Below, in pieces: positions 37,338 to 49,424 of a stretch of DNA of 64,000 nucleotides. The notes beneath the pieces were generated by a model that saw only the letters and a program-made list of their open reading frames with translations, was not told where the DNA came from and made no database searches. The DNA comes from Ulota crispa (lineage: Eukaryota; Streptophyta; Bryopsida; Orthotrichales; Orthotrichaceae). How positions within the stretch are numbered: the stretch's first letter is position 1; every line of letters starts with the position of its first letter. The DNA is taken from the NCBI GenBank assembly GCA_963920765.1, contig OY987244.1:16968358-17032357 (forward strand), read 5' to 3'. Both the position numbers and the translations under genes were made by a program.

Positions 37338-37652
37338 ATCATTGGGAGTGTGCTCATAAATGGACCATCTAAGGGCTAAAATTGAATTTTTGGGAGGTGT
37401 AACTTCTTGAAAGATTTTTCAATAAATTTTCCTTGAAAGATAAGAGGAATTGACATCTAATCCAAGTCATTTCATATTTTTGGAACTTTTTGGAATTAGT
37501 TATGAAATTTTGAAGTGGAAAGATCATAGGTCTCTAAAATGATTCACCTCCTCAAATATACACTACTTGTACATTGTTGTAGCCTATGAAAAAACAACAT
37601 GTACAAACTCAAGACAGTTGAGCAGGTGAACCATTTTAGAGCACACTACCTT
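37338..37652. mobile_element. AAGGTAG-family element, decayed left end
   Basis: Aligns in reverse with 53,092-53,418 (TAAGGGCT, TTTTCCTTGAAAGA, AGAGGAATTG, GGAATTAGTTATGAAATTTTGAAG, CAACATGTACA) and ends CACACTACCTT. The left terminus is degraded, so that coordinate is approximate. Confidence 0.55.
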
Positions 37653-38060
37653 AAGATGTGGCATGACTCTTGCCCTCATCTTCTTCATAGAGATTTTGGT
37701 CACAATGTTTTTCTACCCCTCAAGAAGCAACTTGAAGATGTAATCTCCATAATGCCGTATCTTTTAGGCAATTTTTAGCTAAGATGTGTTTTCACAAAAT
37801 ATCTTCAAGGTTTTGGTCAATTAAGTCAAAATATTTGAGATTACATTACAGTTCTATAATCCATGGTACATTGCATCTATCTAAATAATTATAAACCACC
37901 TTACTGGAACATTTTACAAGTTCACCTACTGAATGAATTAGTGCAAGCTAACATTATTTTTGCAAGAAGTATTAATTGAAATTTTTTTTGTACAAAAACA
38001 TATAAATTTTAGAGAAGTAAAGTGCTTGAGTTTCTAATGATATACAACAAATGTATGGGC
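37653..38060. other. Gene-free AT-rich DNA
   Basis: Nothing identified beyond dispersed short similarities to other AT-rich stretches of the window. Confidence 0.45.
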
Positions 38061-38464
38061 ATTGATAAGTGTACCACACCTTTTGAACTACTATACCACA
38101 CCCCGGGGTAAATTTTCAATTTCTACCATCAAAAAGCTAAATTTGAGAATTTTGAATTCAAATTTCGACTTAGAGATCATGATTTAGTCTAGAACCATAA
38201 AAAAATTGCAATTCAACAACACCCAATGAAAAAGTTTAGCTAGGGAAAAAAAATATTACTTTTACTTTTGTTTGTAAAATAATATAAGCTTTTTCATTGG
38301 GTGTTGTTGAATTGCAAATGTTATTATGGTTCTAGACAAAATCATGGTCTCTAAGTCCAAACTTGAATTCCAAATTCTCAAATTGAGCTTTTTGATGGTA
38401 TAAATATAAAGTTTATCCCAAAGTGTGGTACACTAGTCCAAAAGGTGTGATACAGATATCAATA
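38061..38464. mobile_element. Palindromic element with ~165-bp arms
   Basis: The left arm starts ATTGATAAGTGTACCACACC and the right arm is its inverted copy ending GGTGTGATACAGATATCAAT. Shared blocks include CATCAAAAAGCT, AACTTGAATTC-type sequence, GGTTCTAGAC and TGCAATTCAACAACACCCAATG. A loop of roughly 75 bp separates the arms. No coding frame; superfamily not assigned. Confidence 0.75.
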
Positions 38465-38466
38465 TC

Positions 38467-38506
38467 CTTATTATTATTATTGTTATTATTATTATTATTA
38501 TTATTA
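38467..38506. repeat. (ATT)n microsatellite
   Basis: About 40 bases of ATT repeats with one interruption (TGT). The MITE at 38,507 begins in it and the repeat resumes after the element. Confidence 0.9.
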
Positions 38507-38899
38507 GGGAATTACTACCACAACACCCTAAATTGCTAACGGGACACCCCCTATGAGCATGAAATGTGATTTTTAATATTGATTTTTTTAGTTGGATCAA
38601 AAGATTTGTTTCACCTATATCATTCTAAGGCTATACTAAAAAAAGGTGTGCTTAAATTTGGAACTAAAAATATAGGGCTTTTGAGTTACTTAAAGCAAAA
38701 ATACATCAAAAATTAGTGTTGGTGCAATAATATTTCAACAAAAATTTGTATTTATCATGTTTTCTTTTAGGGAGGTGGTAATGTTGTGATTGAATGAATG
38801 ATGGACCACTTGAATAAATCAACAATAGCACTAAATCATCAAATTTCATGCTCATGGGGTGTCCCGTTATCAATTTAGGGTGTTGCGGTCGTAACTCCC
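38507..38899. mobile_element. MITE with ~55-bp GGGA.TTAC inverted ends inside a microsatellite
   Basis: Starts GGGAATTACTACCACAACAC and ends with the inverted GTGTTGCGGTCGTAACTCCC. Pairing continues through CCTAAATTG/CAATTTAGG, ACGGGACACCCC/GGGGTGTCCCGT and GAGCATGAAAT/ATTTCATGCTC. Both flanks are ATT repeats, so the duplication length cannot be read. Confidence 0.82.
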
Positions 38900-40377
38900 T
38901 ATTATTATTATGTAACTAAATAAATAAATTAAATAAATAAATTGCAACATTTAACATAAACAAGTTGGTTCAACATTTATAAGCATCAAATGAAAAAAAA
39001 TAATTAATCATAATCTATTACAGCTTTTTCCTTTTTAGGAGCTATGAGTCAATAACATCTAAGAGCCTGTATATTCTTAAATTATTGAAATTCATTATAC
39101 AATTTATTTGTATCCTTTGACTCTAGCACTTAGGAGTACAAATTGCCAATTAATATGGAACCCTATATTCATTAAATTGAGAGCATGGGGACCTCTCAAA
39201 ATAACCATATTGATTTAGGTTGAAGCTCAACCTAAGCACCAATTTTCATTTTAATGAGTATGAATTCAACAATTTAGCTTGAATTGAGCTGAATTGACCT
39301 AAAACCTTTCAAATTTAGGTCCAATTGACTTAAAACCTTTCAATTCTAGCTTAAATTGAGTTGAATTGACCTAAAATATTTCAATTTTAGGTTGTATTTC
39401 CTTTAAATTTCAATCAAATCTCCTCTCGAATTCATGGTAATCTCTTAAAAAATTAAAAAATAGGTATGAGGATCTCTCACTTCACTAGAAAACTCTCATT
39501 TTAATGAATATAAGGTTATTGATTGAATGTTACATCAACAATTCAATTTAAAACATGGCATAATTTGTATAAATGAAATAAATTTGTATTGCTTTCAACA
39601 TTTCAATAAAAAAATTGTAGTATTACAACTTTATAAAATCTTTTCAAAATGAAGCCAGAGTTCTTTTTTATACTAGATGATTGTGTAAAGTTTACTATAC
39701 TAGATGACTGAGTAAATACAAGCTTAGTAGATACTATTAGTTTTAAATACTTTGCTGTTTAAAAAGTGAGTATTAAAGTGGATTATTGATACTAACAATT
39801 TCTAAAATTTCCATCAGACTTTGAAGTAATAGATGACCAATAATCTTTATTAGATGTAGGTTTTTCCCTTCAACTTTTTGATTGATTAGTTTTATGCAAA
39901 TACATATTTTTATTAACAAGCACTACTCCCAAATTGAAATTTTTATGTGATTCTATATTTAGAGACTTGAATTTTAAAGTTTTGTTTACTAAACTTTCTG
40001 ACCTCAAAAAATTCTAGGATGTGCAAAATTTATACCATGATTGATGGACAACATACCATGATTGACGGACATCATACCATGGTTGATGGACAGCAAAATT
40101 GCCTCCCTCAACATTCCCACTATTAAACCATGTAATCAAAGAGGCTTCTTTTTCCTTTACTTCTATATATGGCTTAATTTTGGAATTTTTAGAAATACGC
40201 ATAAAAAGCACAAATGTTAAATTATCCACTTGTCCAATTGCAATACATTTCAATTCACCAAATGATCCAAATTTCTTTGTCAATAGAATATTAAGTTTAT
40301 ATATGTATTTCCAAACATTACTTGCAATAAGATCACCCATGGTCCTTCCAGCACATTCTTTGGAATGTGATTGAGAA
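38900..40377. other. Gene-free AT-rich DNA
   Basis: No supported gene. Short tandem-like runs occur at 39,240-39,400 (AATTGA.CTAAAAC.TTTCAA) and at 40,026-40,092 (a ~23-bp unit containing CATACCATGATTGACGGAC, about three times). Confidence 0.5.
40026..40092. repeat. Short tandem repeat, ~23-bp unit
   Basis: About three imperfect copies of a unit containing ATACCATGATTGATGGACA, the outer copies differing at a few bases. Confidence 0.7.
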
Positions 40378-40381
40378 TTAA

Positions 40382-41484
40382 CCCTTAAATGTTAGAAAAG
40401 CCCTTTGCAATTAGTACAATATAGGGTATTTTTCTTGTATTTGGAATGGATGTACTATGGCCTCTAAGCTATTTTTGTTCACCCTATTATGCCCTTCAAA
40501 AAATTTGTATTTTATAAAATAAAATTAGCATTTTAGAATCTTGTACCATTATTTTTTAATTCTTACTCAATCCCCACCAAGCATACCAAGTTTTGAGTTT
40601 CAAAAAAACCAAAATCCTATTTTTGGTGAATTCTTTAACATAACATTCATGGTTTTACATGATAAATGATTTTTAAAAATTGGTAATGAATTTTTGAGAT
40701 TTGATTGCATGGATGCATAAGAAACATCCACACACACATATTTTCTTCTAACAAGCATCTCCAAAAACAACTATAATTCCTTCTATGTAAATTTTATTGA
40801 TGAAGTGATTACAACCAAATCTTGTAAATTAGATATTTCTTCATGGTAATGAGATTTTTTTGTTTGACTTACACAATATAGTTGGGTTTGAGTCTTTGAG
40901 CATAATGATATGGTTATTTTGCCAAAAAATAGTTAAAAATACATAAATCCCTATTTAAAAAAAATTGATCATGATCACTCCAATGTTAAAATCTATATAA
41001 AAGGAATTTTAATTTTTTTTGGAGATGCTCGTTAGAAGAAAATATGTGGGTGTGGATGTTTCCTATGCATCCATGCAATCAAATCTCAAAAATTCATTAC
41101 CAATTTTTAAAAATCATTTATCATGTAAAACCATGAATGTTATGTTAAAGAATTCACCAAAAATAGGATTTTGATTTTTTTGAAACTCAAAACTTGGTAT
41201 GCTTAGTGCAGATTGAGTAGGAATTAAAAAAGAATGGTATAAGATTCTAAAATGCTAATTTTGTTTTATAAAATACCAAATTTTTTGAAGGGTAAAGCAC
41301 GGTGAACAAAACTAGCTTGGAGGCCATAGTACACCTCTACTATATTTGAGATCAACAAAGAAGTTGGAATGTAGATAAACACGGTTCTTGTGAGCTATTT
41401 GAGATTCCAAGTTAAAATTTCTTATTGGTAGCAAATGCTAGATATACGGCAACATATCTACTATGCCCTCTTGACATTTAGGAG
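40382..41484. mobile_element. TTAA-flanked element E15 with a nested palindrome
   Basis: TTAA at 40,378-40,381 then CCCTTAAATGTTAGAAAAGC; right end CTCTTGACATTTAGGAG then TTAA at 41,485-41,488. The outer parts match the fold-back E4 (GGTATTTTTCTTGTATTTGG at the left; AAATTTCTTATTGGTAGCAAATG at the right). E4 lacks the 873-bp insert. Confidence 0.75.
40456..41328. mobile_element. Nested palindromic element with ~320-bp arms
   Basis: The left arm starts TATGGCCTCTAAGCT and the right arm ends AGCTTGGAGGCCATA, with GTAC on both sides. Inner blocks pair over more than 300 bp (CCTATTTTTGGTGAATTC, ATTCATGGTTTTACATGATA, AGATTTGATTGCATGGATGC, AACATCCACA). The middle ~220 bp is unpaired. Related to 51,201-52,081 and 569-961. 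Confidence 0.78.
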
Positions 41485-41828
41485 TTAACATGAAATTGAT
41501 AAACATCACCACAAACATTGGGACCACTATGTGAACCATAACCATGGCTAATAAATTTGTAATTGCCTCTTTTTTCATCTTTGCAACTTTTTCTTTTATA
41601 AAGACAATTCTCATAATAAATATTTTAATAAGATCAATGTATTGTTATATAAAGGCTTTTCTAGCATGTGTGGTATATATGATAAAAGAATACTTTCAAT
41701 TGTTAATTCAATTTAATCTATGATTTGATTTTTAATAATTAAATATTCATTAAGAACTAATGAATATTTATTAGTAGTACTTATAATGCTTTTAATTGAA
41801 AAACTACTCTCCCAAGTATCACTATGTG

Positions 41829-41970
41829 CACTAGAAGAAAAAACTATCCTAAACGACTAGTTCACGACGACTCAAATGTCCTAAATGACTATACAATGAC
41901 TCAATTACAGTTGTTTAGGACATTTGCAGTCATTGTGAACCAGTCGTTTAAGACAAGATTTCTTCTAGTG
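41829..41970. mobile_element. CACTA-type hairpin MITE (142 bp), TSD GTG
   Basis: CACTAGAAGAAAAAACTATCC at the left, inverted at the right as ACAAGATTTCTTCTAGTG; GTG duplicated on each side. Internal pairing through TAAACGACTAGTTCAC and ACTGTAATTGAG-like blocks. Confidence 0.86.
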
Positions 41971-41973
41971 GTG

Positions 41974-43612
41974 TGTGATGCATCCAAAAAAGATAACTAT
42001 TTCTTCCACTTCTTCTTTATCTTTCACTTTTTGCTTGCCTTTGTTTTTTTCATTTAAAAAATATTTCTTTTTCTACATACTTTATGAAGCTTTTCATCAA
42101 ACTTACATCTTGTAGATAGAAAAACTTTAAAAAAATACACCCTTTTATCTTTTTGCCAAACTTTAAAGGTGTTTAGTTAATTATTTTAATTTTGAAAAGA
42201 CATATTCTTTCAAAACAAGTTTCAAACATGAATGATTAAGATTTAGAGAAGGATAAATTAAAATAGTAGCTTTCTAAATCTAAATTCAAAGTGTTATCTT
42301 GCAACCCTTGGTAACTATTTAATATATAGAATAGTATTAAAAAACTCAAGGAGGTCACTCAATGTATTTTTTTGGATATCACGTGCAACCCCTATTTATT
42401 TTTTAATAAATTTTGATTTAGTTCCAAATTTTTGGATGTTGTCACAAAATCATTATATCTTTTATGTGAATTTTTTTTGGATTCAAATGACTTAAATAAG
42501 ATATCCAAATGCGCAATTGAAGATTGCACAAAAATAGTTGAGTTTTCACTTCAGATATTTATCAAAATTGCACTTGAATGACAATTGCGTACAACTTTGG
42601 TATATAGAGACTATAACCAAACCTTTGTTTATTGACAATTTAAAAATGTTTTCTAAGCATTTTTTACCATGTAATATAGGGTGTCAAAAAGAAATTCTAG
42701 CTATATAGTGTATTTGTTTTCTTTCAAAATTTGTAAGTAATTATTTAGAACATAGAAATTTTTCAATAATTCACAATGTAAACTTTCAATATAGAAAAAC
42801 ACACTGTAATTTTTTCAAACTATTTAATAGATTTTTTACAACATAAGATAGGGGTCAAAGGTTTTGATCGCACGTGTAGCCAAAAAAATGGGGAGTGACC
42901 TCCCTGAGTTTAAAAAGTTGGTTCATACAAGTAGTATGACTCATAGAATTATGTTGTGATCGTTTTTCTCGAGCAAAGTTTAATAAAAAATTTTTAGTTG
43001 TGAGTAAGATTGAATTACTAGTTTGAGTTTGGAATTGAGAAATTTCTGAATGTAGTCTTTTGAGATAGATTTTAGATGCTGTGAGTAATGTTGGAAGTGC
43101 TATTTATTGTCCCTGCAATTCCAAAATTGCTATTTTAAGTCAATGAACTGAAGGACCTGTATGCAACGTTGCTCTAAGTTTAAGATTACCTGTAGTCAGG
43201 AGAATTCACCAAGTGATTGGCTCGTCCAAGATATAAGCTTAGGATATAATTGAGCAATTCCTTCCTTGATTACTGTGCTGCACTGTAGACAAATAAAAGA
43301 AAATTCTCTACTTGCATTGATCTTTCTACTAATTTAGCGGAGTGACATAAGTATTAAAAAACTTGCTGGAGCTCCAGTGGAGAACTTGATATGAGCAATC
43401 AATTTGGACCACCGGAATTCGTTATCTGGCAAAGAATGTCCTCATTGTGCATACATGTTTGCTTGAGCGATCCGTACGAGTTCAAGGGAAATGATCTTAA
43501 GGCTGTATTTCCTAGTTCAGTATAAAAAACAGATACAATGCCTATATTGAGTACTTGGAAGATTGTAGTATGAGAGTGTGTGCATTCTCTTCTGCATTCT
43601 ACTAGTTTGTGA
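41974..43612. other. Gene-free DNA
   Basis: No gene recognised. The last ~500 bp (about 43,080-43,600) is less AT-rich and non-repetitive, so a remnant or unrecognised exon is possible, but no frame supports it. Confidence 0.4.
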
Positions 43613-43616
43613 TTAA

Positions 43617-44526
43617 CTCTTAAAGGACTGCGGTCTTTATTTTGTCAAAAGACACTCAAAACTGTTATTTGTATGGCAAAGAGTAAAAAAATTTGAAAAT
43701 TGGTTTTTTTGCACATCTAACCATAGGATCTTGTACTAGACTAGTATAAGGATATGTAAAAATAAATTCAAAAACTTTGACCACACGTATTGCAAGATAT
43801 TTGCGTTTTTATGTGTAAGAACAAACTTTTTTGCACCTTGCATGATTAGATTACTTGACTTCAAACTTAAAATTTTTGCACTACAGAGATTGGAGGTTTT
43901 AATATTTATGGTGGGAAATTGAGTTGAGAATCTTTGGAAAAAATTAAAACAAAAATACTTAATTTTCATTCTTAAAAAAAAAGTTAGGGAGAAGAAGGTA
44001 TGAGGTTGATAAAAAACCTTTAATATTGTTAATAACCTTGCAATGGAATTGAAACACAATTCCAATGGTGAGATTGTTCTAGTAAGCAAACTTCACCCTT
44101 TTCAACAATTTTTTTTGAAGAAATCTTAAGTTGCATTCAAAAATGAACTTTATAAGTTATGTTTTCAAGAAGATGCTTGAACTGCCCAAAAAACAAGGTT
44201 GTCCATAAATTTCTCATAAGTAGTCCAAATGAAATGAATCAAAGCTTTAGATGTAGATAAAATATAAACTACGAGAAAAATAAATAAATAAAATAAAAAT
44301 TCAAATTTTTGTAAAAAAAATTGTTGCCCAATCTTCCCAAATTTGTGCTTATTTGGGCATAATTATTGCTCTTGGGCATAACTTGGAATATAAATAATAC
44401 TCCCCAAAAGCTAGTGTGTTTTTCTATCTCCAAAAAAAGTTTCAAAAAATCATGACAAAAATTGAGGCTATAGGTACCTGCCCAAAATCCCACTTGTCCC
44501 CCAAAGGAACAACAATCCTTTAGAAA
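43617..44526. mobile_element. TTAA-flanked element E7
   Basis: TTAA at 43,613-43,616 then CTCTTAAAGGACTGCGGTC; right end GGAACAACAATCCTTTAGAAA then TTAA at 44,527-44,530. It is 910 bp and colinear with 48,309-49,226 (GACACTCAAAACTG, ACCATAGGATCTTGTACTAGA, CAATGGAATTGAAACACAA). More diverged at its ends than that copy. Confidence 0.75.
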
Positions 44527-44530
44527 TTAA

Positions 44531-45520
44531 AAGATTATTTTTTGATAAAATTGTTTACTTTCAATTGAAGTCTTCATGGCTCTTTTAGAATTTCTTTTGT
44601 GAAAGTCAAATTTATGGCATTATAGTCTCTTTTGGAAATTGAAAGTCACTAAAGTTGTTTAGAAAGTCATTAAAGGAAGAGTAGACTTAAGTAGGCTTGT
44701 AACAGCCAAGTATTCATAACAGCTTTGTTTCTTTTAACCCCTAAATGATGTTGTTGTATTGTATATGCTATCATGTGTTGTACAAAATCGAGGTATTTGG
44801 ATAGCACATGAATCTCATTGGAGTTGTAAATTCTAAGCCAAGCCATAAACATACTACCTGTCAACAAGGATTTTTTAGGATGTTTTTGACATTTGTCATA
44901 AAGTCATTTCTTCAAGTACTAAATGGTCCTTGTACAAATACAACCAACACTTTTGGTAGGCAACATCCTTTGAAGGTTACTCCTCCATGTTGGCTCTTTA
45001 TATTATTGTGAAGTAGAATTCAGGAAGTGTAATGTTCTTGTCAAGGTCTGCATAAGCAAAAAACTTCTGTATCCAATCTTCGACTAACTTTGAGGTGCCT
45101 AGAAAATTTGAGGTCACATAGGACCAAAGGAAGATAAAGTATGACTTGATTTTCTTAAGTAAAAGACTCCTTGCAAGGGCAATGCGAGATTAAAAGATGA
45201 GGTTGGTCAAATTACCAGGTAAGTACCTTCAACCTCAAGCATGAACCAATTGTTGAATAATTTAACTAAAACAGGAAAAGAACAATCAAAGACCAACAAA
45301 GGTATACACAAAAACATATAAAATATATAAATTGGCATCTTGATTACGTTATAGGTGCACACATACAAGACAAATTGACCAAGAAACTTGAAGAATTGAC
45401 AGAGAATTTGACTTACCCCTAGATAAGCACTAGACATGATTGAGACCGTCATTACCGTGTCAATAGCATTGATAATGGATTGCCAATTAAATCATTAGTC
45501 TTGGGAATAAGATTGTTTAA
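44531..45520. other. Intergenic DNA with one orphan TTAA-CCCC end
   Basis: TTAACCCCTAAATGATGTTG begins at 44,734, which is a left terminus of the TTAA type without an identifiable right partner. No gene identified. Confidence 0.4.
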
Positions 45521-46054
45521 CCCCTAGACGCCCAAGAGGGTAAAAGCAATACAAGGATGTGTTATAAAATGATATTTTTGTAACTTTGATGAAAGTTGCT
45601 TCAAAAGAGAAACAAGAATCATGATCTTTAGTAATTATCCATACCGTCAAACATTTAAAAAAATTGAGTCTTATTTAATAAATTTAGAAGCATTTACCAT
45701 TTAATATTCATTAAAATTACAAAATTTATTCATAGAATTTAAAATTTTGTATGATTGGTTAAAAATAGACATTATATTCAAAACTTCAAAAATGCAATCT
45801 TTTTGAAGGAGAGAACATTATTTGTTTTCCAAAATAGTAAATTTTGTAACATTAGCAAATATTGAAGTGTTTGTCTTGAAAAATTCTCCTTCATAGAGTT
45901 TAACTTGAATTGACACAATTCAAATTGGGTTGGAAATTAGACTTGCTTTCCTATATTAGAAAATAATATTTTTTTCAAAAAATATTTATTTTCATTTGGG
46001 ACAGCTCGCAAAAAAGGGCAGCGACCAAAAAATGATCAATTGGGTATGTAGGGG
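45521..46054. mobile_element. TTAA-type element E16
   Basis: TTAA at 45,517-45,520 then CCCCTAGACGCCCAAGAGGG; the right end reads CAATTGGGTATGTAGGGG followed by TTCAA. The inverted ends agree at most of the first 17 positions. About 534 bp, non-coding. Confidence 0.5.
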
Positions 46055-47591
46055 TTCAATTCCTAAAATTCTACTTAAAAGTGACTTAGTCACAAAATGA
46101 TACTTATTTCACCATTCCTCTCAAAAGAACCCCCATACTATTGCTTCCTAGATTTTGTGAGAAAGGCAAAACCTAGTTTAGACATTTTGTTGATAAGTTA
46201 GAAAAACATATGGGCATAGAAATTTTCTATACCCAAATGTTGCAACATGTAGTGGCAACAAGATTTTCTTCTATTTTACATTTAAGTACAAATTGTTTAG
46301 ATTATTTTTGACTTTCAACATACTTGGAAATTTCTTCAAATATCTTACAAAATCGGGCTAAACTAGAAATGGGAAATACACCACACATCCATAAATTCAT
46401 CTTCCTTGTAGATGCATTTTAAAGGAATCCTAAAATAGCACATTTTTTACCAATTATTTTATTTCTTCATATGTCTTTTAAGCAATTTTTGCAAATTTTA
46501 TAACAATGGGTTCTATGTAAATATTGGTTAGGGCTTGGGCTTTGTGCATTTCTAGGTTTTGTTTTAAAGAATTTATCAAAATAATTTCCTTCTTTTATTG
46601 TATGAGGGCATGACAAAACATATAATTTAAAATAAACTAAATCTCTACTATTGTGATTTGTAAAGGAACAACCCTTTCCATCTTTTCCTCCATAGTCAAG
46701 TTCCAATAGATTAACTTCTTCAAGGTATTTAACACTAGTATTTTTATTTCCAAAACTTATGGCTTTAATGAGGTGCAAGATTTTGTTTTCCCTAAGAAAT
46801 CTAGAGTTAACAAGTGAATCAGACCATATTTGGGATTGATGAACCATTGAGTGAACCATACAAGTTTCTTATTTTTTCTTGTTCTAATTTTCACATCTAA
46901 GTTTGCAATGTATTCTTAGATTGGATTCAAGATTGACGAGCCATCTGGAATCCTATCTTATTGCTTCCATCACATTTGACATTCACAAACCATTTAAATT
47001 TGTTTCTAAACTATATTAGATTCTACTTATCTGAATCCTTCTTATGTGCCTTTAGTTTGCATCAAACAATGGTATTACCCACCCTAAACCACACTATTAG
47101 GCAGTCGGGACAAAGCTTGCAATAAGTTATAATACAAATTCAGAGGAGACGTAAAACCATAATTAACAAGTTGGGAAACAAATATGCACTTTGCACCTTA
47201 GCCAATCTAAGAAAGATGCTACATCTTGTCTCTCAAGTCAAAACATGTTTGCATGCCATTGCAAGCCAAATCTGTAGCAAAGCAATTGAGTCTCCCAAAT
47301 GTTGGGATAAGTGTCTACAGTTGATTGTGTCTCTAATTACGTGCAGTTGCTAAACCATTTCTAAATAGTCGAGGCAAGCTGTGAACACGGCTGTGAACCT
47401 TGAATCACGGTGACACCACCATTGTGTGGTGGAGTCAGGATATGGTTGGTGCAATGACATTTCTCGCCTTTGAATTGGTTAGTGAAGTGATTAAACAGCT
47501 TCCACCATAGGAACAAGCACAATCACCTTCATTGTGACCCCACGGTCACCATTAGGAATCCATGAACTTGAACTTTGAAATTCAATAGTTT
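46055..47591. other. Gene-free DNA
   Basis: A 130-codon minus-strand frame (46,467-46,859) has no recognisable motif and is AT-rich. Nothing else supported. Confidence 0.45.
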
Positions 47592-47594
47592 ATT

Positions 47595-47749
47595 CACTAC
47601 AAGGGAAACTGTCCAAAATGACAAAAACATGTCCGAAGCAACATGGCTAAATCTACAAAAGTTGTCCAATTTGACAGTCCTATTGTCATTTTGGACACAT
47701 TTAGTCAATTTGGACATGTCAATTAGAACACAATTTCTTGTACATAGTG
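47595..47749. mobile_element. CACTA-type hairpin MITE (155 bp), TSD ATT
   Basis: CACTACAAGGGAAACTGTCC at the left; the right end ACACAATTTCTTGTACATAGTG is its inverted copy with a small insertion. ATT on both sides. Close relative of 33,994-34,144 (GTCCAAAATGACAA, TCAATTTGGACATGTCAATTAG). Confidence 0.86.
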
Positions 47750-47752
47750 ATT

Positions 47753-48304
47753 TTTCATTTGTACCATTTAAAAAAATTGACATCCACTAGCTACCTACCT
47801 CTTAAAAGGCTAACCCTACAAAAAATTCACATCTCCATTCCAACCCCTACAAGTACTCTAGGTCCTTTAAACGCTTGGGTATAAGTGTACATACCTTAAC
47901 AAATGTCAAAATTTGGCAAAGATCCTAACTTCGCAACCCACAACCTTCCGGCCTATAGTGGGGGATTTCCAAGTGAACATGCCTTGTCATTGTATCAAGC
48001 CCTAGAAAATGGCTTCCCCGTGGGGATTTGACCATTCCACAGTGGCAATGCTCTTAGGGCTTCCTTCTTTGCAAGGAAGTGGCCGGTGAAGGCAGAAATA
48101 GTTGACCAATAATTGGTTGGATTGAGTTTTGATTTTTCTAGAACTTGACTTGATCAATTATTGGTCGGCTATTTTTGCCTTCATCTGCCACTCAACTTGC
48201 ATGGAAGGATGCCCTAAAGGCAGCTTGTTGACTAGCTTGACGGATCAATGTGCTAGAGCAAAATAAAATAGAAACAAATCTGCTTTGATTGTGCATTGAG
48301 CTCT
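47753..48304. other. Gene-free DNA
   Basis: No supported gene. The run GAACATGCCTTGTCATTGTATC near 47,976 resembles ATGACCTTGTCATTGCATGG near 56,940, possibly a shared short interspersed repeat. Confidence 0.35.
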
Positions 48305-48308
48305 TTAA

Positions 48309-49226
48309 CCCCTAAAGGACCATGGCCTTTATTTTGTCAAAAGACACTCAAAACTGCCACTTCTATGGCAAAGAGTAAAAAAGTTTGAAAATCAGACATT
48401 TTGCATATCTGACCATAGGATCTTGTGCTAGATTATTATAAGAATGTGTCATACAAAACTCAAGAACTTTGACTGCACAGATTGGAAGATATTTGCATTT
48501 AAAAAGTAAAAAACAACTTTTTTGCACCTTGCTTGACTAGATTTTTTAACTTTGAACATTTTCAACTTAAAATTTTTGCACCCCAAAGGTTGGAATTCTA
48601 TTTTTGCATAATGGAAAGTTGAGTTGGGAATCTTGGGAAAAAATTTCAAAAAAGAATACTTAATTTTCATTCATTAAAAAAACATTAGGTAGAAGAAGGT
48701 ATAAGATTGAAGAAAAACTTAAATTGCTAATAACCGTGCAATGGAATTGAAACGCAATAATCCCAATGGTGAGATTGTTCTAGAAAGCAAACTTCACCCT
48801 CTCCAACAATTTTTTTTGAAAAAATGTTAAATCTGCATTCAAAAGTGAAGTTTATAAGTTATTTTTTCAAGAAAATGCTTGAGTTGCCCAAAAACAAGAT
48901 TGTCCATAACTTTCTCATAACTAGTCCAAATGGAATGAATCAAAGCTCCAGAAGTAGATAAAGATATAATCTATGAGAAAAAAAATTAAAATTTTTTTCA
49001 AGTTTTTATAAGAACTTTTTTTGCTGCCCCTAGTACCCAAATTTGTGCTTATTTGGGCATAACTTTTGCTCCCTGGCATCAATTGGAATAAAAATTATAT
49101 TCCCCAAAAGCTAATGTGTTTTTCTATATTCAAAAAAAGTTTCAAAAAATTAGGACAAAAATTGAGGCCATAGGTACCTGCCCAAAATCCCATTTGTCCC
49201 CTGAAGGGACAATGGTCCTTTAGGGG
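48309..49226. mobile_element. TTAA-flanked CCCC-ended element E8, best-preserved copy
   Basis: TTAA at 48,305-48,308, then CCCCTAAAGGACCATGGCC; right end GACAATGGTCCTTTAGGGG, then TTAA at 49,227-49,230. The outer 15 bases (CCCCTAAAGGACCAT) are exact inverted repeats. It is 918 bp with no coding frame. The right TTAA is shared with the next element. Confidence 0.85.
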
Positions 49227-49424
49227 TTAACCTCTAAATGCCCAAGGGTGTTTTTCTTTTTTTTGGAAGGCAATTTTGAAGTTTTTGAATTGTTCTTGTA
49301 AGATCATTATTAAACATCAAAACAAAATTGTAACCGTTGAACCTTGGACTTCAAGGCTTTTAGATAGTGCTACCCAAAAAAAACCAAATTGACCGTGCGG
49401 ATTTTAAGATATTTGTGACTGAAT

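Noticed and set aside
37118-37375. TTAA element starting CTCTTGAGCGCCCAGAG at 37,118
   Set aside because: The left end is convincing, but the proposed right end (GGACCATCTAAGGGCTAA) is internal sequence of an AAGGTAG-family element, so only an orphan left end remains.
46040-46070. GGGGTTCAATTCC resembling a tRNA T-arm
   Set aside because: No acceptor stem or D-arm could be built around it; it is the right end of the TTAA-type element at 45,521.
46467-46859. 130-codon minus-strand frame
   Set aside because: AT-rich, no motif and no splice or homology support.
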